Shown here one piece after another: positions 1 to 10,356 of a stretch of DNA of 64,000 bases (the first letter of the stretch is position 1; each line of letters opens with the position of its first letter). Location of the stretch: positions 7,774,769 to 7,838,768 of the forward strand of contig CM059624.1 of the NCBI GenBank assembly GCA_030435675.1, written 5' to 3'. The position numbers and the translations under genes were made by a program. The stretch comes from Steinernema hermaphroditum. Lineage: Eukaryota > Nematoda > Chromadorea > Rhabditida > Steinernematidae. Under the pieces are notes generated by a model, which saw only the letters and a program-made list of their open reading frames with translations, was not told the DNA's origin and made no database searches.

Positions 1-1382
1 GCGAAACAAACGTTCTGTAGATGCAAAACAGCTCGCGGAATTCTTCAGTCGCCCTTCCACGGCAACGGAAGGGATTTTAGGAGGATTTTGATTGGATCCC
101 TTATTTACGGATGCACCGCTCAGGGCCTAGCAAGCGGCCGCGTGCTGCTGACAGCCGAAGGAGGAAGTGGCACCTTCCTTTTCCAACCCTCTATCGCGTG
201 CGTTCAATCTAGAGGTCCTTTCGCGCACTTATGAATCCGAAATCGCTTTGCATTTGAGAGGGGAAAGGCCCATTCGCGTGCATCGGAGGCTCGACGATCG
301 CAGCGGGGAGGTGAGAAGGTCACAACAGGAGAAGACCCGAAGGCGCCAAGACCCGAGGCGATAAGTCGACGATCGCCGCCGTCGCATTCCCGGGAACCTC
401 GAGACGATCAATCATAAGCGCCACGGGCGGAACAGCGCCGCCGCCCCGCCGAAAACACCTAAAGGGGCTTCTGCTGGCCGATTTATAAGTCAGCCGCGTG
501 TTTACTTCGGCGTCTCGATCCGTTCGAAAACGTCGGGATGAGCAATTGAGGCGAGCTTGCTAATGATTCCGAAAATGGTCTTCTTCGCCCATCGGACTAA
601 GCTCTTAATCAGCCCAAAAATGCGCTAAAAAGCGGAGATAAGCGCCGACGAATGATAGCGAATTCCTGTGGCACGACACTTCCGTTGGCCTCGCGGATTA
701 CTTTCTGGGCCAAGGTACTGGGACTAGACATACTAGGGTTCTGGACTAGACATACCCTTTCAGACGTGAGAATTCGTCTCTTCTCCTGCAAGGCCCTTTC
801 TACGGGAAGCACACAAAGAGGCGCCGATCGGGTGCCGGGCGCGCGAATCCTCTTCGGATCGGCGCCTTTGTAGCGTGGACATTCCTTCGCGATGCTGCTC
901 CCGATAAGTCGCTTTCGCCCCTCGAAGACCTCGCCACAACATGACTCATCGACCAAAACATCGACTTCCGGAGGCCGTTCCCACCCTTTGCGATGTCTCC
1001 TCGTGCCGATCCCCTCGTCACGTGCCTACAGTCGCCGCGAAGCCTTCGGCGATCAGCTGACCGAAACAAAACAGACTCTCCAAACCGACCACCCGGGCGA
1101 TCCGTGATCCTCGATGCGACCTGGGTAAACACCGACGCCACGCATCTCGCGCTGCAAACGATTTGTCACGATCTTATCGCAACTTTGATGTATTGTCTTT
1201 TTTTTGGAGCACCCGGAGTCGATAAGGAATCTGGAGAATGACAGATCGGGTAAACTTCGTCGCCCGGCTCGCGGCACAAAAAGCGTTTCGACAGAGCGAT
1301 TTATTATTACGACGTTTGGTTACAAGACGGAATCTGTCAACGTTAATAAGTTAAACACATAAGTTACAGAGGCACACATCTT
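1..1382. other. Non-coding left flank with a GC-rich hairpin
   Basis: No open frame here looks like a protein; the short ones have low-complexity, arginine-rich composition typical of shadow frames. The one clear structure is an imperfect inverted repeat at about 811-871, whose arms share GGCGCCGATC and its complement. The last 100 bases are the presumed 3' flank of arx-2, which ends at 1383. Confidence 0.5.
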
Positions 1383-2994
1383 TCAGTACTTGTAGGGGTT
1401 CAGCCGATCCATGCACCGCGCGAGCCCTTCTTCCTCGTACTGCTTCTTTGACACCCAGAAGTCCTAAACAAAGCGTATGAATCTCAATCCAACAACCGCA
1501 AAAGATTACCGTATCCCGGTCCCGCATTAGATTAGCCAGCACGGCTCCGCCCAAGAAGACCATATGTTTTCTGCGAGGTGGTGCTTCTATGCGAATCTTG
1601 AACTTCTGAAATAGATAAGAAAGTGAATATTGGCCGCAATCGGTGAAAAAACAAACCTCGAAAGCCTTGGTGTCGCCTCTTAGGACCCTCTCGAGGTACA
1701 GCTGCTTCAACTCCTTCTCAATTCTGCTGGGCAATCCTGGGTACATCGTAGTTCCACCAGAAAGGACGATATGTTTGTAGAATTCCAAGCGAGTATCTAC
1801 ACATTACAAGGAGTAATGGATAGGAGCTCATTCAAACTCACCGATTTCAGAGTTCTGGATAACGTTGAACAACAATTCGGACAGACCACCCTGTTCGCAG
1901 TCGATCAGATGTGGCTGGAAGAGCACTTCTGGTGCTTCAAACCGTTCGCCTCCGACCTTTATGATTCTGCCATCTGGGAGCTAAAACAGTCGTTTCTTCT
2001 CTGCAGATAGACGGAAATCTACCGTATAAGGTTCCGTTAGCACCGTCGTCTCCAGCGCCAATTTCTGTTCCTGTTCGACATCGTAGGCGACATAGCAGAG
2101 CTTCTCCTTCAGCTGCCTGATGGTTTCGAAATCTGCAGAGTGGTTGAAAGCGTAGCCACGCTTCAATAAAAGCTGAAAGAAGCTTTTTAGCCAAAATACG
2201 TTACAATTTCAGTTCTACTTTTATCAAGTAGCGTGTAATATCGCGGCCAGCAATGTCGAGGCGTTTCGTCTGCTTGTTTATCGCGTAGCCCTCGTACACA
2301 GGACATATATGTGTGACACCGTCGCCAGAATCGACCACAACGCCTGTCAAGAGACCTTGAGCGTATAGTGTCAGAACGGCCTGAAACAGAGAGAAAGCAC
2401 ATCAATACGTCAAAAGGAGGCGACGTGCCTGGACAGCGACGTAGACGGAGTTGAACCCGTACTGCTCGAACATGACCTGCAGCATCTTTTCGCGGTTGCT
2501 CACCGGATTCATGGGCGGCTCGGTGAGAAGCAGCTTGCACTCCTAAATGCGCGGTCAGTCACACAGTCACACTACAATGTCCGTACGTTAGGATCAATGT
2601 CCAACTTGTCCGGTCCAAACGTGTGATCCCAAACGTGACCCATGTCGTCCCAGTTGCGCACCATACCATTCTCCATCGGATAGTTCACCTCGAGCATCTC
2701 GCGCAGCTGCGTGCATTCTTCGCCAATCATCAGATCCTGAAGCAGATTCACGATTACGGCAAAATGCACAAGATAGGCAATGAATACCTTGATGCTGATG
2801 TTTCCAACGCGCTGGGACGATCGCACAATGGGTCGTCCGACGATGGATGGGAAAATATGTGCCGGAAAGTTGGAGCCCGCATATCCACACTTCACGAACT
2901 GAAAAGAAGGGAGTAAACGGGAGGGAAAGCAGTGAAGCAGACTCACTCCTGAGCCGTTGTCGACCACAATAATCTTGCGGCCTTGGGAATCCAT
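1383..2994 (-). CDS. arx-2: Actin-related protein 2 (Arp2), multi-exon
   Basis: Arp2 is a core subunit of the Arp2/3 complex, which nucleates branched actin filaments in the cytoplasm. Exon 1 (2947-2994) encodes [16 protein letters not shown] and splices in phase 0 to [12 protein letters not shown], the actin-fold phosphate-1 region. Later exons carry [65 protein letters not shown] and [16 protein letters not shown], all diagnostic of Arp2. The last exon reads [13 protein letters not shown] and ends RLNPYKY with stop at 1383. Introns are short (43-50 bases); the one within EPYT/LPDGR begins inside a TACGGTAG motif. A TTTCAG acceptor sits about 20 bases before the ATG, consistent with trans-splicing. 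No breaks seen. Confidence 0.95.
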
Positions 2995-3460
2995 GGCAGT
3001 CGCCGTAAGGCCTGAAACGGAGCTGGATGGAGTCGTAGCGCGTGTGGTGACAACTCGTGAGCGACAGAAACCCGAATTGGCGCCGGTGAGTCAGCCACGA
3101 GAGGAGAGAGCGCGTGGAATTGCTCGGCAATCATCTTCGTTTACTCGCTATTGCACGCGCCGGGTGCATCATTTGGCGCTGAGCCCTTCGATCGGAGATT
3201 AGAAGGCGCGGGGAGACGCCGGCGACGCTTCGAAAACATAGAAGACGCTGCAGAAGGCGCGACGGGGACCGAGGAGTGGAGACTCCACCGTCGGAGGCCC
3301 GGAGTCACGGTGGCGCGCTGATTCATTCGACTTTTCGCAGATTCGATACGGTCGTGGCGGGACCAGCCTTTCAGTCTCGGAGAGTCCCTTTGGCCCTTGA
3401 AGACAGAGGTTCTGAGGCATTCGGATTTATTTCTCGACAGAAAGTGGACACAAGAAGGGG

Positions 3461-5353
3461 TCAACTCTGGAGGAGGAAGCGCGGCAGGATCGTCGGCGTT
3501 TCGGCGGCGAACTCTTCGCTGAGGAGGGAGGCCGTGTTGTCGTCATTCTCCTCGTCCGCCTCCCCGAGGACCGAGAGGACGGCGACGTCGGCGCGCATCT
3601 CCACGAGCGCCGTCACTTCGTCCGGCGACTTCAGGTTGTAGGCGGAGTAGGAGCCGTGGGGGACCCACTGGACGCCGTCTTCGGTGAGGATCATCTGGCG
3701 CGCCACTGGAAGACATAGGCTCGTCTGCGCTGACCGTGTGGAGCACTTCCGTAGCTTCTCCTCGATCTTCGAGCGCTCCTCGAAGCACTAAAAGGGCGAT
3801 GACTTCTTGGAGGGCCTTGAGTACCTGGAGGATTCCGAGGGTGGTGGCGTCTAGCAGCGAGCTGCGTTTAGCGCCCTCGGCGTGCCGCCCGGCCTCGTAA
3901 GTGGTGCGCATCTTGTTCTGGAGCAGGTTGAGCACCATGGAGACGAGCGAGAGGCCGACCAGGATGAAGCCGAACATCATGAGGAGGAGGTGGGGGTTGT
4001 GGGGCACGAGGTCGCCGAGTCCGATCGTGCTCAGCGAGATGAAGAAGAAGTAGCACGCCTCGAGGAAAGTCCAGTTGCTACCCCAATAGCTTATTACGGT
4101 AGAACAAAGCCAGATCCAGAGGACGATGAGGGAAATGGCCGCGGGCAGAGGGACGTCGAAGACGAAGAGCTCGGTTTTCTCTCGGCATTCTATCCGAGCC
4201 ATCTCCTCCAGCGACTGCTTCGTGAAGATCCTGAGGGCGACGATTTTCGTTTGGAGGGTTACGCTACCTGAGAATGCGCCGAATGCAGCGTTTGAACTGG
4301 TACCACGGGTACTTCATTCCAATCGTCAAGAGCTTTCCCAGGTCCTGCAAATAAGAGCTGCATCTGAACACTAAAGGAGAGGGACTTTGGTGGACGATGG
4401 AATTACCTGTAAAACGAGCAGAACAAGAGGTATTCCGCATAGGGCGTACACCATCGTGAGAAGACGACCCATCGTCGTGAGGGGATAGATGTGACCGTAT
4501 CCTGAAATAGGGAGCGGCCCTTCCGATAGAGGCGTCTTCCCCTACCGATGGTGGTGCAGACGGTCCCCGCGAAGAGAATCGCATTCCAGTAGGTCCATTC
4601 CATCTTCTGATCGCTCCATCGGATGTCTAGCTGGATCTCGTACCGGTGGAAGGATCTGGAAAGCCCTCGGTACCCCTACAGGAGTGCACCCGAATGCCTA
4701 CTGCAGAAGATGCTCCTCGATGCCCTTCGTCGTCGTCCCTTTGATGTACACCAAGTAGTCTGAGTTGTTGAAGAGCTCAGCCATAAGAGACCCCACAAAA
4801 AGAGATCTATTCCTCGCGATGTTCTAAAAGAAAACACTCGAAGACGGCCGAAGAGGAGGTCCTCCCTCCGTCCAAGTGTCTTTCATTCGTTTCTGTGCTG
4901 GTCCTTCGATGAGCAGAAAGAGGAAGGCGCCAAAGAACGTGTAAAAAAGGAGAATGAGGATCAGAATCAGGTGCTTCAGCCCGTACTCGTGGTACACTCG
5001 CTGCACGAAGCGGAAACAGAGCGGCGGCTCTGCTTGAAGGTGCCGCACCTGGCGCTGGCTAGCCGCGGCGAGCTGAAATTCATTCGATGAAGAAGAGTAG
5101 ATACTTTCCGAAGAGGCGCCACGGACTGATTCACAACCCGGAGTCACAGACTCACCGAGCGGGCAGAGCGTGAGGCCTCAAGGAGCGCGTTCTTCCAGAG
5201 GCGCTCCGCGGGCGTCGGGGGCGGCGGCGGCTTCTCGGAGTCCAAAAGGGAGCCGATGACGTGGATGGATGCGCGAAGCCGCCGCGCGTCCTCGACGGAG
5301 AACGACATCGGAAGGCGCTCCACGAGATCGACGATTGGGAGTTTATCAGCCAT
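3461..5353 (-). CDS. Two-pore-domain potassium channel (TWK family)
   Basis: K2P channels carry background potassium current across the plasma membrane. The first transmembrane segment is HLILILILLFYTFFGAFLF near 4960. Pore loop 1 is split by an intron: FAGTVCTTIG joins GYGHIYPLTTMGR near 4500. Transmembrane segment 2 follows (LLTMVYALCGIPLVLLVL). Pore loop 2 is STIGLGDLVPHNPH near 4030, with TIGLGD in place of the usual TIGFGD, then a final helix LMMFGFILVGLSLVSMVLN. Both filters are intact, so it should conduct potassium. I chose the ATG at 5353 (MADKLPIVDL); the frame is open further upstream but only from a GTG. The cytoplasmic tail ends near 3461 with an acidic ADEENDDNT stretch. Which TWK subtype it is cannot be told. 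Confidence 0.88.
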
Positions 5354-5836
5354 GTACTTACAGAGAGTCAGTTTAGAGCATGGAAAAGGCCTCGAAATGA
5401 GCGCATACCTAGGAAAGGCGACCCGCTTGGAAGACGGCACTCATCCTCTTCTTGTCGTCTCTTCTTTTCTGCAAAACAAAACTGAGCTTTGAAAGCTCAT
5501 CCAATTGTTTGAGCGAGCGGCGAAATCAAATTCTGCGTCAGAACTCGAGTCTCGGGGGACGGGGAGCGTGAAAAATGACGTTTTCATCCGACGGAGACAG
5601 AGGGAGACCGCCGAACTTCGGCCTTGAGGCGTTCGTAGGGAGGCGGTCACTCCAATCAGCCGAAGAGACACTAGGCCGCACTGATTCGATTGTCTTCGAC
5701 TGGCGCGCGGTCAGCGACTCTGTCCGCAAAACAACCTCACTTGACCCGTTAATTACTCTGAGGCAATTGCATTACGGTATCGGCCGCAAAATGGAGGGAG
5801 AGAAATGGATTCGAGGAGAGTGGCTCGCTTATTTTC
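5354..5836. other. Intergenic, no gene seen
   Basis: Upstream region of the potassium channel. Several short frames overlap on both strands without domain signal or good splice structure. It probably holds the promoter and 5' leader of the channel. Confidence 0.4.
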
Positions 5837-6050
5837 AGAAATATCGCTTTACAGTATTCCATACTGTACCATAAAATAAATAATTGCCGAAAGAGACTAT
5901 ACACAGACAAAGAAAAGACAAATACATTTATCGAAGGATCACTCGATGCCGCTGACAACGACGTCAGCGATTTGTCGACGCATTGGTCCATGAGGACCTC
6001 GATGACGCGGTCGGCGTCGATACGGTTCTCGCAGAGGTCGATTTGTCGAT
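5837..6050 (-). pseudogene. Copied fragment of legumain last exon and 3' UTR
   Basis: On the minus strand this reads [20 protein letters not shown], the same as the legumain C-terminus at 11686-11790 apart from one residue (CENRI here, CEDRI there). Similarity continues through the shared 3' flank (cagaaatatcgctttrcagt and the CAGACAAAGAA stretch). After QCVD the copy has changed so the original stop context is lost. Upstream exons are absent, so this is a dead partial duplicate lying about 5.8 kb from the parent and just before an F-box-like gene. Confidence 0.85.
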
Positions 6051-6109
6051 GCGTCGATTTGCGATGCAATTAATGTATTTAAGTGCCATCATAAATAAGT
6101 CCATCAGTC

Positions 6110-7032
6110 ATGGACGGTGTTCCCTACAGGTTCGTGGAGGCCGTCGTCGAACGTTTTGGAACGCAAAGCTTGCCACCTCTGGCGAAGACTGTCCACAACA
6201 CCATCTGGGGAGGAATCATCCAGCTGCACTCCTACAATCGACGATATTACGACGTTGCTATCACAGAAGAAGAAGATGCTCGATTCACAGTCTTTTTTTC
6301 TCAGGTAACGTACAAAGGGTACCGCGTTTCTGGCGAATATGTGCCCATCTCGGTGATACGTCAAATGGATCGACGTTTCCTCCGTTTTATGGGAATACAG
6401 ACTTACGAACATTTGAGTAGATCAGTGTACTGCGAAAAAGACGAACTTAAGCAACTATTGCTATCACAGCTAGTCTATTCTGATGCTCCACTTAGCTGTT
6501 ATGCGCGATCTGATACGGTGCAAAAGTGGATCATGGAGCACCTATTCAAAAGGCCTACTTTGCCGAAGTACATTGTAACTACGTTGGCGCGATTGCCGAG
6601 GACTTTGTGAAAGACCACATAGAAAACAGCCCGAATCTTCACGCGGTGCGTTTGAGAGGAGATTGGCCTGACGCCATTCTGCCATATCTCAAGAAGTTCA
6701 TTCTGCAGTCGGGTATGGGGAGAGCCGTATCCTTTGGAAATACCGCCTTGGACAACGAATTCATGAGAGAAGTCCTAGATTTCTGGAACGCGAACGAGGG
6801 TTATTGGTGTGTCTTAACCTTCCGATCACCAGCCAACGATGACATCACATTTTGGGATCGAAATATGCAAAGAGATGCAGATGGGGGCAAAAGGCACTAC
6901 CTTTTAAAAGAAGCTCAAAGGTCAGTTGCCTCCTGTCACACAACCGCTTTCGGTAGATGCTTCATCATCCACAACTTTTGTGGAAGTAACACATGCGGCA
7001 CATGCAACCACTTCTGGCCATCACAGCAGTGA
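6110..7032 (+). pseudogene. F-box-like nematode family protein, frame broken once
   Basis: The start MDGVPYRFVEAVVERFG followed by LAKTVHNTIWG resembles a large, lineage-expanded nematode family whose members begin MDxVPxxFxxxV and have an F-box-like N-terminus, thought to act as substrate adaptors. Frame 1 runs 6110-6610 (166 residues). The conserved second half (YVGAIAEDFVKDHIENSPN, LRGDWPDAILPYLKKFI) continues in another frame to 7032. The switch lies between about 6545 and 6600 and has no convincing GT-AG intron, so I read it as a frameshift, either real decay or an assembly error. Family assignment is by resemblance only. Confidence 0.55.
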
Positions 7033-7069
7033 CCCTGTCGCATTACCCATTATTGGGTAATATTCATTT

Positions 7070-7641
7070 TCAAGACGTATGAGAGCTACCATATACATAC
7101 GCGAGGAGCCTTTCTGCAGCAGGTAACAGTGATTCTGGGAGTTGTGGACCGCTTAGATGATAAAAATCTTCTCATCGGATAAGACCACATTGGCGAATCC
7201 GGACCCGCGGCTCTCAGCTCTCAGCTTCTTGCACTTCTGAAGCCGTTCGGCCTTTTTCGCATCGGTTAGCAGGTGTCCGCGGCTTATTTTGTAGCTCTTG
7301 AAATGCAGATCCTCGGTGACAAGCTTGTGCATCGATGCGTAGCCGATTTTGTACGTCTTGGCCAGCTTCGTGATGGATCGGTCGGGATTGCGCTTGATCA
7401 TCTTCCAAACGGCCTCTCGGACTTGTGGAGTTCTTGCAGTCCTTTCTCTTCCGCTTCGGGGACGGTCCTTGACGTCGCCAGTATCCCAGAATCGGTCCAG
7501 CACGCGTTTGAGGGCATCTCGGCGAAGTTTGAGGGTCTTGCAAATCTCGGGATTCGACCTTCCGCCGCAATGGAGCTCAATGATCGCGGAACGCACACTT
7601 TCGGAGACCATTTTTACCCTGAATAACAGCAAATACAGCAT
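7070..7641 (-). pseudogene. Tc1/mariner-type transposase remnant
   Basis: The minus frame starting near 7641 has a paired helix-turn-helix N-terminus (SVRSAIIELHCGGRSNPEIC, then GRERTARTPQVREAVWKMIK) followed by the catalytic-core start VVLSDEKIF, where D is the first acidic residue of the DDE/D triad. A stop codon at 7153-7155 interrupts just after this motif. Family-like sequence (VHNSQN, LLQKGSSRMYM) continues past it to about 7070, then is lost. The second and third catalytic residues are absent, so the element cannot move itself. I could not identify its terminal inverted repeats. Confidence 0.85.
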
Positions 7642-7945
7642 AATTGACAGCGAATATAGGGTAAAAAGGGTCGCGCAACACGAATATAACGAGCAAATTG
7701 GAAAATTGTGAAAATTAGCATTGCAAAAAATGTCCCAGAACTTTCCGATAACCCTGTACAGCTCGGATATCAGTTATGCATGTGATAAAGTGATACTCTT
7801 ATTCGAATAGAAAGCCTTGTCTGCGATCGCTTCAAGCCAATGGTGTGACCCGGACGATTTTTCTTATATTAGTCGAATCAGCGGAATTACGTGCATGACG
7901 CCAAAGAGACACAAGAGACACACCGTAGTCGTTTTCTCATGACTT
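7642..7945. other. Spacer between transposase remnant and tandem array
   Basis: AT-rich sequence with no coding signal. It may include the degraded end of the mariner element; TGTCCCAGAACTTT near 7732 looks like a possible terminal repeat but I found no partner on the other side. Confidence 0.3.
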
Positions 7946-8676
7946 CGGCTGAAAACGCACTGCGGCTGAAAACGCACTGCGGCTGAAAACGCACTGCGGC
8001 TGAAAACGCACTGCGGCTGAAAACGCACTGCGGCTGAAAACGCACTGCGGCTGAAAACGCACTGCGGCTGAAAACGCACTGCGGCTGAAAACGCACTGCG
8101 GCTGAAAACGCACTGCGGCTGAAAACGCACTGCGGCTGAAAACGCACTGCGGCTGAAAACGCACTGCGGCTGAAAACGCACTGCGGCTGAAAACGCACTG
8201 CGGCTGAAAACGCACTGCGGCTGAAAACGCACTGCGGCTGAAAACGCACTGCGGCTGAAAACGCACTGCGGCTGAAAACGCACTGCGGCTGAAAACGCAC
8301 TGCGGCTGAAAACGCACTGCGGCTGAAAACGCACTGCGGCTGAAAACGCACTGCGGCTGAAAACGCACTGCGGCTGAAAACGCACTGCGGCTGAAAACGC
8401 ACTGCGGCTGAAAACGCACTGCGGCTGAAAACGCACTGCGGCTGAAAACGCACTGCGGCTGAAAACGCACTGCGGCTGAAAACGCACTGCGGCTGAAAAC
8501 GCACTGCGGCTGAAAACGCACTGCGGCTGAAAACGCACTGCGGCTGAAAACGCACTGCGGCTGAAAACGCACTGCGGCTGAAAACGCACTGCGGCTGAAA
8601 ACGCACTGCGGCTGAAAACGCACTGCGGCTGAAAACGCACTGCGGCTGAAAACGCACTGCGGCTGAAAACGCACTG
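7946..8676. repeat. 17-base minisatellite, 43 uninterrupted copies
   Basis: The unit CGGCTGAAAACGCACTG repeats end to end for 731 bases, exactly 43 units, with no substitution that I can see. Each unit contains TGCG and CGCA separated by eight bases, so a single strand could form a row of small hairpins. On the minus strand each unit contains GTGCGTTTTCAG, which matches a nematode 3' splice site. Because 17 is not a multiple of three, all three minus frames are open and give the same 17-residue peptide cycle (AFSAAVRFQPQCVFSRS). This peptide is most likely a by-product and not a real protein. Confidence 0.97.
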
Positions 8677-8689
8677 CGAGGGGTTAAAG

Positions 8690-8960
8690 GAGCTCCTCCA
8701 CCGTCATCGCCAGCATGTCGACGTTCGAGTAGATCTGAAGGGACCGTCGTGACGGGCTGGTCGTAGAAGCTTGAGTAACCTCCCCAGATACAGGTTCTCT
8801 TATCACTGACCCGATCTTCTGGAACCTGCGCTATTGGCCGTGTCCTCCGACTGCTTCGTGGTGACCCGATGCTCGAACTCGCGGATCTCGTCCCGGTGAC
8901 TGTCGATCTCGATCTGCTTCTCCTGGTGAACGCCTGGGCGTCTACTGCACCACTCTGCAC
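8690..8960 (-). other. Possible coding exon(s) next to the array, unidentified
   Basis: On the minus strand a frame after an acceptor-like CGTGCAG reads HQEKQIEIDSHRDEIREFEH, charged and coiled-coil-like, then VTTKQSEDTANSAG. A second possible exon reads IYSNVDMLAMTVEELL followed by a stop near 8688. I do not recognise the protein. In another frame the sequence runs without a stop straight into the minisatellite. This could be the decayed tail of a gene invaded by the array. Confidence 0.25.
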
Positions 8961-9219
8961 GTTGTAAATTTAGTACTAAATTTCCGGAATCTTTGGAGTG
9001 CCTTTCGGGACCGGCCGGCGCTTTTTAAAGGGACAGTGTCATCATGAAAAAATTTTCTCAAATCTTTCTGAGAGTTCCACAACCCCTACCCAGTTTTTGG
9101 CGGCGAACACGATGGTGAAATCCGTTTCGCTGCAGACCTGCAAGTTTTCGAGCTACAATCCTTCTACCGGAAGCTGGCATTTACTGGATTTTGCTTAACT
9201 TGGCACGAAATCTTCGGTT

Positions 9220-9370
9220 CGGCTGGCGGCGCGGACTTCGGAGTTGCAACGCTTCTTCGGCTTCTCTGGCGCGGGTAGAGTCGGGCAGTCATGACGAGCT
9301 TCTTGGCGAGACGGTGGAACTACGGCTCCCTGGTGTTCCAGGCCTTCTGGGAGCCGGGGCGATCAAATCG
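9220..9370 (+). repeat. Dispersed repeat copy A, shared with 23.8-23.97 kb
   Basis: About 150 bases are nearly identical, in inverse orientation, to 23820-23970. In one frame both copies encode SFLARRWNYGSLVFQAFWEP. The shared segment could be part of an unidentified transposon or of a gene family whose other parts have decayed. Neither copy has an intact gene around it. Confidence 0.7.
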
Positions 9371-9457
9371 TGGCACGAAATCCCTGATAATTTCGATTTA
9401 TCTACTGTAGCCATTTCTTGCAACATAGGCGTTTCGAACACTATACCTTCGAGTACG

Positions 9458-9530
9458 CGGTTGGTACAGTGGTAGTGTGTTGCGCTAGGAGACATCATGC
9501 CAAGGTCCGGTTCCTCGTCGAGCCACAACT
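9458..9530 (+). other. tRNA-like relic
   Basis: The segment has an A-box-like TGGTACAGTGGTAGTG and, about 35 bases on, GGTCCGGTTCC in place of a proper B box. Stems do not pair well, so it is not a functional tRNA. It resembles the tRNA-like modules in the foldback element at 24.6 and 25.3 kb and may be a SINE-type remnant. Confidence 0.3.
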
Positions 9531-9766
9531 TTTTCTTCGACATTTTAGGGTCGTTCGCTTTGCTTTCTACCGTATGTTTTGTTAATCCGGCGTTTGAATC
9601 TCTGCGAATCGCGGAGCACTAGTGGAGCATTTCTCGTCCGCTCAATTGCGAACGCCAGAAGTCACGAATTTACTGAAGTGGGAGCATTTCGACGTTGCTA
9701 GTTGTTTCTCGTGACGACCTTCGCCTTACTTTTGTTCGCGAATACAGTTCTCGCGGTGTTGTTTTA

Positions 9767-10030
9767 AGGGTCAATTACAGTCTGCGCGACAAAAGCCTCT
9801 TTTTTGTGTCGCTTTGCTTGTCTACGCTTAGCTACGCGACAAAGCTGCGCGACAGTTAAGTTAACCTACGTAAAGTTAACCTAGAATTTTTTTCTTTTGA
9901 CGGTTTGATAGCCCGATCTAAAAGCATCATGATTGTGTAGTTTTATTTGGTTTCGCGTAAATAGTCACACGTAGACAAGCTAAGCGACACAAAAAGGGGC
10001 TTTTGTGTCGCGCAGACTGTAATTGACCCT
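9767..10030. mobile_element. MITE with about 60-base terminal inverted repeats and TTA target duplication
   Basis: The ends AGGGTCAATTACAGTCTGCG and its complement begin arms that pair for about 60 bases each (9767-9829 and 9970-10030), with small differences. The element is 264 bases, AT-rich inside and has no coding capacity. A TTA trinucleotide lies directly outside both ends, which fits the 3-base TWA duplications made by PIF/Harbinger transposases. The superfamily is inferred from that duplication only. Confidence 0.75.
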
Positions 10031-10126
10031 TTAAAGACGATGGAGTTCTTGTAACGAATTTGACTAAAATTTTATTTCAGAGTGCTTTAAAAAAAGCAAC
10101 TGAGCATGGCCGCTACCATGAACCCA

Positions 10127-10312
10127 GTGTCCTCCTTACCCTAATAGCTTTCATTACGACAAGACCAGTAGAAAATAACCACATATCAAGTGGATTACCG
10201 TATCTTCGGTTTCGACGCAAGCTCCGACTCTTCTGATAAAGAGTAGTGATATGCAACGCTTGTTAACTTGATATGTTGTTTAATTTGAAAGATATTAGGG
10301 TAAGGAGGACAC
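10127..10312. mobile_element. Short inverted-repeat element (186 bases)
   Basis: The left end GTGTCCTCCTTACCCTAATA pairs with the right end TATTAGGGTAAGGAGGACAC. A second, inner inverted repeat (ACATATCAAG near 10181 against CTTGATATGT near 10267) lies inside. No coding capacity. I found no clear target-site duplication. Confidence 0.7.
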
Positions 10313-10356
10313 GCAAAACGATTAGGGCGCGATTGAAAACGCCCTAATCGTTTTGT
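10313..10356. repeat. Perfect 16-base-pair hairpin
   Basis: CAAAACGATTAGGGCG (10314-10329) is followed after 10 bases by its exact complement (10340-10355). It begins immediately after the neighbouring inverted-repeat element, so it may be part of the same mobile unit or a small separate one. Confidence 0.85.

Noticed and set aside
7946..8676. CRISPR array
   Set aside because: Units are directly contiguous with no unique spacers, in a eukaryotic nuclear sequence.
7864..8960. Long minus-strand frames of 245-357 codons through the tandem array
   Set aside because: They arise because the 17-base unit lacks stops in any minus frame; all three frames give the same peptide cycle, with no family resemblance.
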